This document shows, piece after piece, positions 15,163-18,447 of a stretch of 18,447 bases of DNA. The DNA is from Bacillota bacterium (lineage in GTDB: Bacteria > Bacillota > Bacilli > Bacillales_A > Planococcaceae). Numbering within the stretch: the stretch's first letter is position 1; every line of letters begins with the position of its first letter. The translations under genes were made by a program, and so were the position numbers. Where the stretch lies: positions 1-18,447 of the forward strand of contig JAEXYZ010000033.1 of NCBI GenBank assembly GCA_023405135.1. The letters are read 5' to 3'. The notes beneath the pieces were generated by a model that did no database searches, had not been told where the DNA came from, and worked only from the letters and a program-made list of their open reading frames with translations.

Positions 15163-15920
15163 AAATTGTATTAAATTGTCAGAATTGTTTGTGTACCTGG
15201 TACATTCAGGTGCTAATTCATCTGAATGGATATTTTGTTTTAGAGGAATATCACACTCAAAATGCACTTTGACCCACCAATGAGGGGTTGATTTATCATT
15301 TAAATAAACAACACGAACTACAGGGTTTGCACCATTTTCTAATAATGCGTAAATTTCTTTACTATAAAAATTAGGTACGTAGCCAAGCTTCTTGCCACCA
15401 TAAGTGTATATAGCAACAGCATTTGGATCATGTTCATTTGTTGGCTCTGATATTAACTTCAACAGACTTTCTTTAGCAATCCACGAAGACCATTGATCAG
15501 GTAAATTTTGATATCGCATACCATGAATAAAAAAACTAGAATGCAAGCGGTTGTTCAAATGAATAAGTATCGCTAGCTGATCGACCACGAGTTTCTCGAA
15601 GTATATCCATTTTACTTGCACTTTCATCTAAACCTAAATCTGTTAGAATAGCCTTATAGTCTGCTCGGTCAGACGAGGGAATACGTCGATCAAATGCTGG
15701 GAAAAGTATATTTGATTGATATACTTTATCTATTTTCGGAAATGCAGGATGAATTATATAACCATTCTTTAAAGCATCACCCCAACTTTCGGTGCCCCGG
15801 CTGTGCATGAGTATAGACAAATTCGTACTGTCCGTTATAATGAGAAAGTGTTCCAATATGATAAAATAAACGGCTACCCCGATCTTGCCAAACAACAAGT
15901 AGTGTTTGAACATTACTCAT
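15139..15920 (-). pseudogene. HIRAN-domain protein gene broken by two frameshifts
   Basis: Three minus-strand frames together give one protein. Part 1 starts at ATG 15918-15920 (AAAGGAG eight bases upstream) and reads MSNVQTLLVVWQDRGSRLFY, like the N-terminal subdomain of HipA proteins. It is lost at a G-run (15780-15783), where an extra base turns RKLG into a stop; removing one base joins it to DALKNGYIIHPAFPKI. Part 2 runs through LFPAFDRRIPSSDRADY to FEQPL, then hits TAG near 15545. Part 3 continues in another frame with SSFFIHGMRYQNLP, EPTNEHDPNAVAIY and KLGYVPNFYSKEIYALL, the signature of a HIRAN domain, a small fold that binds DNA ends in other proteins. The original sequence ends near 15205. 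The gene follows the HipA-like fragment by five bases, as in a two-gene operon. Confidence 0.7.
15162..15204 (+). repeat. Dispersed 43-bp repeat, copy C
   Basis: Same module as copy B (TAAATTGTATTAAATTG, TCAGAATTGTTTG, TGTACCTGGTACA). On the minus strand the HIRAN frame reads through it and the hairpin to a stop at 15139. The last 22 or so codons of that frame (CTRYTNNSDNLIQF and on) are therefore repeat sequence, not part of the original protein. Confidence 0.85.
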
Positions 15921-15925
15921 AGTTA

Positions 15926-16360
15926 TTACTCCTTTCCAATCCACTCTAACATTTTCTGTCTTCGAAAAGGCAGTACATTTTGCAACCACATCTTTTGTGC
16001 TTCACTCAAAAGATCAAAAGATTGAATGAATTGTTTGTATTTATTAAAATTAAACTTTTGTAATTTACTAATGCTCCTATCAAATTCTTTAGGATAGTGG
16101 ATTGAGAGGTATGTTAGTAGATCTTTCGCTTTTACATTTTTCTTTTCAAATAACCCTGCTTTAACCTTTGTATTTTTAGTATATTTATTCATTTCTACGT
16201 TATCTGTTGCTATTTTCATCAATTGATTATCCTCAAAGCGAAAACCTAATGAAGCACCATTATCATAAATCGGTGAAAATTTAGGTCCAGACACCAAAAA
16301 TAAAATTTGCCAATTTATTCTAACTATTATTGTAAATTTTTCTAAAAATAAAGAAATCAT
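15926..16360 (-). pseudogene. C-terminal fragment of a HipA-like kinase
   Basis: HipA-type Ser/Thr kinases are toxins or regulators that phosphorylate translation proteins. The readable protein has INWQILFLVSGPKFSPIYDN then GASLGF, which matches the end of the catalytic loop and the metal-binding D-N-G segment of HipA kinases. A helical C-terminal part follows (KAKDLLTYLSIHYPKEFDRS, FNKYKQFIQSFD, MLEWIGKE). The N-terminal lobe, the ATP loop and the catalytic Asp are missing. The first dozen or so codons, from ATG 16358-16360 inside a hairpin, have no ribosome site and look like chance sequence. About 145 residues remain, far short of a full kinase. It is upstream of the HIRAN gene, in the same direction and nearly touching it. 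Certainly non-functional as a kinase. Confidence 0.7.
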
Positions 16361-16387
16361 CTAGTCAAAAAGTCCAGATGATTTCTT
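16351..16387 (-). terminator. Terminator of the SEC-C protein gene
   Basis: AAGAAATCATCT (16351-16362) and AGATGATTTCTT (16376-16387) make a perfect 12-bp stem with a 13-base loop. In the minus direction a T-rich tract follows (TATTTTT). Repeat copy D lies between it and the stop codon at 16447. The hairpin also covers the ATG of the HipA-like remnant frame. Confidence 0.75.
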
Positions 16388-16390
16388 CCT

Positions 16391-16433
16391 TAAATTGTAT
16401 TAAATTGTCAGAATTGTTTGCGTACCTGGTACA
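16391..16433 (+). repeat. Dispersed 43-bp repeat, copy D
   Basis: TAAATTGTATTAAATTG, TCAGAATTGTTTG, then CGTACCTGGTACA. One base of the palindrome differs from copies B and C. It is 14 bases from the stop codon of the SEC-C protein gene and three bases from the hairpin. Confidence 0.85.
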
Positions 16434-16446
16434 CTACCTGTCCCAT

Positions 16447-17625
16447 TCAACCGCAGCACTTCTTATATTTTTTTCCGCTGCCGCATGGACATGGGTCATT
16501 TCGGCCTATTTTTTCGGATTTTACGGGAGTAGTAGAATTCTCTTTTGTAACAAAAGGGAATTTCATTGGATTTTTTTCTAATTGCTCCATATGTTCCATT
16601 CGCTCAATCCAAACTTTACGCCAATTCGACAACTCCGGATGATCTTGCCCCATTACTTTATAAAAACCGTAAAATATTTCCTCCATATCAAATACGCCAC
16701 CACGATAATTATTTGCGATAAAATCATCGATAAGTGGAAATGCACGCTCAGAAAAATGTGAAGTAAGTGCGTCAATCACTATTTCTTTTCCATCAACACC
16801 TAAAACATCGTAACTCTCTTCAAGAATCTGTCCTGAAAGTTCTGTTTTAATTTCTTTTAATACAGCTATTGCAAAATGATAACTATCGTGATCCTTTGCA
16901 TATGGTGCAACAGCCTGGACAACTTCATCCGATTGAAAACGACTTAACGCAACGTAAGTTTCTTCAACTAAAATATCCTCATAGCGTGATAAAAAAGATG
17001 CAAGGGTTGGAATGTATTCCGTTAATTGCAATAATCCAATTGCACGTACTGCAAAAATACCATCATACGATAACCAGTCATCCTTTAATTCTTTTTCCAA
17101 TATAGGCTGAACTACCTTCTCGTCAAAATAGCCTTTGTCAATCAGAACATCTTGTACTTTTTTCGCTAATTGAAAACTAGAATCTACATACCTTTGTTCT
17201 TCTAGCTTACCTAAAATAGTTGAATAAATTTCCCAAAGTTCTTGTTCATTCGCCTCTAAACATTGATTGCAAAAAGCTATAAAATCCGGATGTAAGTATC
17301 TTTTTAACTTCTCATGTTGATTGACTATAATAGAAATTGGGAGTTTTTGTAAAAATTGTATAATTAAATGCTGTTTTGAATTAGGCAATTTCTCCACAAG
17401 CTCTAATAGGATATGCAAAGTCTCTTCATCCACACATCTATAATTGCCATTAATCAAAATTGAAGTTTTCGTTCTTTCATCCGCATCTAACGCAAATTTA
17501 AGTTGTTCATTCACAAGCTCTGCAGGTGTAAACGGAAAACTTTTCAAATGAAACCCGATAAAGTCTCTTACAATTGGATCCTCTGACGTAATATGCTGTG
17601 ATACTATATTTATAAAACTTTTCAT
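16447..17625 (-). CDS. Helical-repeat protein with C-terminal SEC-C zinc motif
   Basis: A 392-residue cytosolic protein. The C-terminus reads IGRNDPCPCGSGKKYKKCCG, the SEC-C motif first known from SecA, in which three Cys and a further Cys/His bind zinc; here CPC and CC are present. The remaining 360 residues are alpha-helical and HEAT-like (FAVRAIGLLQLTEYIPTLAS; ETYVALSRFQSDEVVQAVAP), a plan seen in uncharacterised Bacillales SEC-C proteins and suited to protein binding. The start ATG at 17625 has AAGGAG nine bases upstream. It is monocistronic, with the terminator at 16351-16387. A perfect inverted repeat lies just upstream of its ribosome site. SEC-C modules recruit ribosomes or SecB in SecA; any such role here is inference. 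Confidence 0.8.
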   Translation of the reverse strand: MKSFINIVSQHITSEDPIVRDFIGFHLKSFPFTPAELVNEQLKFALDADERTKTSILINGNYRCVDEETLHILLELVEKLPNSKQHLIIQFLQKLPISIIVNQHEKLKRYLHPDFIAFCNQCLEANEQELWEIYSTILGKLEEQRYVDSSFQLAKKVQDVLIDKGYFDEKVVQPILEKELKDDWLSYDGIFAVRAIGLLQLTEYIPTLASFLSRYEDILVEETYVALSRFQSDEVVQAVAPYAKDHDSYHFAIAVLKEIKTELSGQILEESYDVLGVDGKEIVIDALTSHFSERAFPLIDDFIANNYRGGVFDMEEIFYGFYKVMGQDHPELSNWRKVWIERMEHMEQLEKNPMKFPFVTKENSTTPVKSEKIGRNDPCPCGSGKKYKKCCG

Positions 17626-17646
17626 AAATGGATGCTCCTTATCTTT

Positions 17647-17696
17647 ATATGACTTTTTTCATTAAAATTTTAACATTAAAGTTTTTAAAGTCATAT
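17647..17696. promoter_or_regulatory. Spaced 10-bp inverted repeat upstream of the SEC-C protein gene
   Basis: ATATGACTTT (17647-17656) and AAAGTCATAT (17687-17696) are perfect inverted repeats whose starts are 40 bp apart, close to four helical turns. The left arm ends within ten bases of the AAGGAG site of the downstream gene. It could be an operator pair bound by a dimeric or looping regulator, or a long weak hairpin. Confidence 0.35.
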
Positions 17697-17776
17697 TGGA
17701 TTTTCATTTTTTTAGTATTTTGAAGATAATAATTTATAATGTAGAAATGTTAATCGTTTTTAAAGGAGAAATAAAT

Positions 17777-17872
17777 ATTGTAAATTTTAAGAAACAAAGC
17801 CATTACTGTAATAGATGCAAGAAGTTTCCTCCTAAAAAAAATTTAGTGGGAAGGGCCGCCACGCACTTTTGA
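17777..17872 (+). pseudogene. Tiny ORF with CxxC motif and ATT at the start position (remnant)
   Basis: TAAAGGAG (17761-17768) is an excellent ribosome site, but the codon eight bases later is ATT, not ATG. From there 31 codons are open: VNFKKQSHYCNRCKKFPPKK then NLVGRAATHF and TGA. HYCNRCKKF looks like half of a zinc ribbon. TATAAT at 17735-17740 could be its -10. It is probably the 5' relic of a gene lost during IS66 insertion or deletion. A functional ATT-started peptide cannot be excluded. Confidence 0.3.
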
Positions 17873-18100
17873 ATAAAAAGTAAAAGGAATAGCATTTAAA
17901 TACACTCACAGTCAACTTCCGAAGATGACCGAAAATTATACAAACGCTCTAAAGCAATAAAAATTATTTAATCTTGTATACGGAACAAGCAAATTTCTTC
18001 TTATTTTAATATGAAAAATCACGTTATATTATAAGAGATAACTTTGATTCTGTAATTTATATTTATCAAGGGATTATTAATTTGTCATATCGAAAAAACC
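17873..18100. other. Intergenic stretch with no recognised feature
   Basis: AT-rich sequence between the tiny ORF and the IS66 end. No frame with a ribosome site, no RNA gene and no strong hairpin was seen. Confidence 0.5.
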
Positions 18101-18145
18101 GTAAGCCCGAAATATAAAATAGCGTACCTTCCGGCACGCACGACG

Positions 18146-18186
18146 AATAGCCTCCAATCCGATGCTTTTTGGGATTGAAGGCTATT
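18146..18186. terminator. Hairpin at the end of the IS66 transposase
   Basis: AATAGCCT plus CAATCC (18146-18160) pairs with GGATTG plus AGGCTATT (18172-18186), with one mismatch and an 11-base loop. The right arm includes two bases of the transposase stop codon. It may block transcription entering the element from outside as well as ending the transposase message. Confidence 0.6.
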
Positions 18187-18447
18187 ATTTTGCACACACT
18201 TCTTGAATCGATTTCGACCAAGGCATGTAGTTTTGTAAAATCTCAGGTTGTTGATGAATTGGTAAGTTGGGTAGCTCTGTAAATAACTTCACTAAATATT
18301 GATAGAAGTCGATGCCATTTGCTTTTGCAGTTTCTGCTAAACTCAAACAGATCGCATTCGCTCTAGCACCAGCTTCACTGACAGAGAATAACCAATTTTT
18401 TCGGCCGATTACATTCGGGCGAATCGCATTTTCAGCTGGATTATTAT
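18185..18447 (-). CDS. IS66-family transposase, C-terminal end (runs off the window)
   Basis: The last 86 residues of the large DDE transposase of IS66 elements. NNPAENAIRPNVIGRKNWLF carries the final catalytic Glu in its usual context, followed by SVSEAGARANAICLSLAETA, GIDFYQYLVKLFTELPN and the stop at 18185-18187. The family protein is several times longer, and the rest lies to the right of the window. Nothing in the visible part is broken. Confidence 0.9.
   Translation of the reverse strand, partial: NNPAENAIRPNVIGRKNWLFSVSEAGARANAICLSLAETAKANGIDFYQYLVKLFTELPNLPIHQQPEILQNYMPWSKSIQEVCAK

Larger units (their letters stand above)
18101..18447 (-). mobile_element. End of an IS66-family insertion sequence
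   Basis: The transposase C-terminus is followed by about 85 bases of non-coding DNA. GTAAGC at 18101-18106 then fits the conserved GTAA at IS66-family termini. The other end lies beyond the window, so the terminal repeat and the 8-bp target duplication usual for the family cannot be checked. Confidence 0.5.

Overview
The window is low-GC, with strong AAGGAG-type ribosome sites, several GTG and TTG starts, S-layer homology (SLH) proteins and a ComK homologue. This points to a Gram-positive of the order Bacillales, most likely the Lysinibacillus/Solibacillus group (inference; no rRNA or other marker gene is present). Both edges lie inside insertion sequences: an IS4-type transposase on the left (1-537) and the C-terminal end of an IS66-type transposase on the right (18185-18447). 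No tRNA, rRNA or CRISPR array was seen.

Layout. 1-697: IS4-type transposase start and IS-proximal DNA. 697-1973: a ComK-like competence regulator (-) with a short C-terminus, divergent from a small two-domain sigma factor (+). 2088-2333: a small unknown ORF. 2514-4169: a secreted three-repeat/SLH protein broken by one in-frame TAA. 4382-9010: a 1542-residue secreted protein with two different nuclease domains (an endonuclease/exonuclease/phosphatase domain and a C-terminal endonuclease I domain). 9123-14087: a 1654-residue SLH-anchored 5'-nucleotidase carrying a second large beta-propeller-like domain. 14586-15092: a coiled-coil protein built on six 42-bp tandem repeats. 15139-16360: a decayed pair, a HIRAN-domain protein with two frameshifts and a 5'-truncated HipA-like kinase. 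16447-17625: a repeat protein ending in a SEC-C zinc motif. 17640-18100: mostly empty, with an inverted repeat and one tiny ORF.

How the genes fit together. The two giant secreted proteins form a plausible surface pathway: the nuclease cuts external DNA or RNA, and the wall-anchored nucleotidase removes phosphate from the products. Upstream of the nucleotidase there are four hexamers at exact 11-bp steps, two of them close to the PhoP box consensus, followed by a -10 element. This suggests induction by phosphate starvation.

The most unusual structure is a dispersed repeat: a 43-bp conserved module ending in the 13-bp palindrome TGTACCTGGTACA, in at least four good copies and two degenerate ones. 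In the four good copies the module sits directly after a hairpin whose stem sequence differs each time. The repeat abuts the ends of three damaged or shortened genes (comK, the HIRAN gene, the HipA-like gene). It resembles a REP-type element moved by a transposase encoded elsewhere, but this family is not one I can name.
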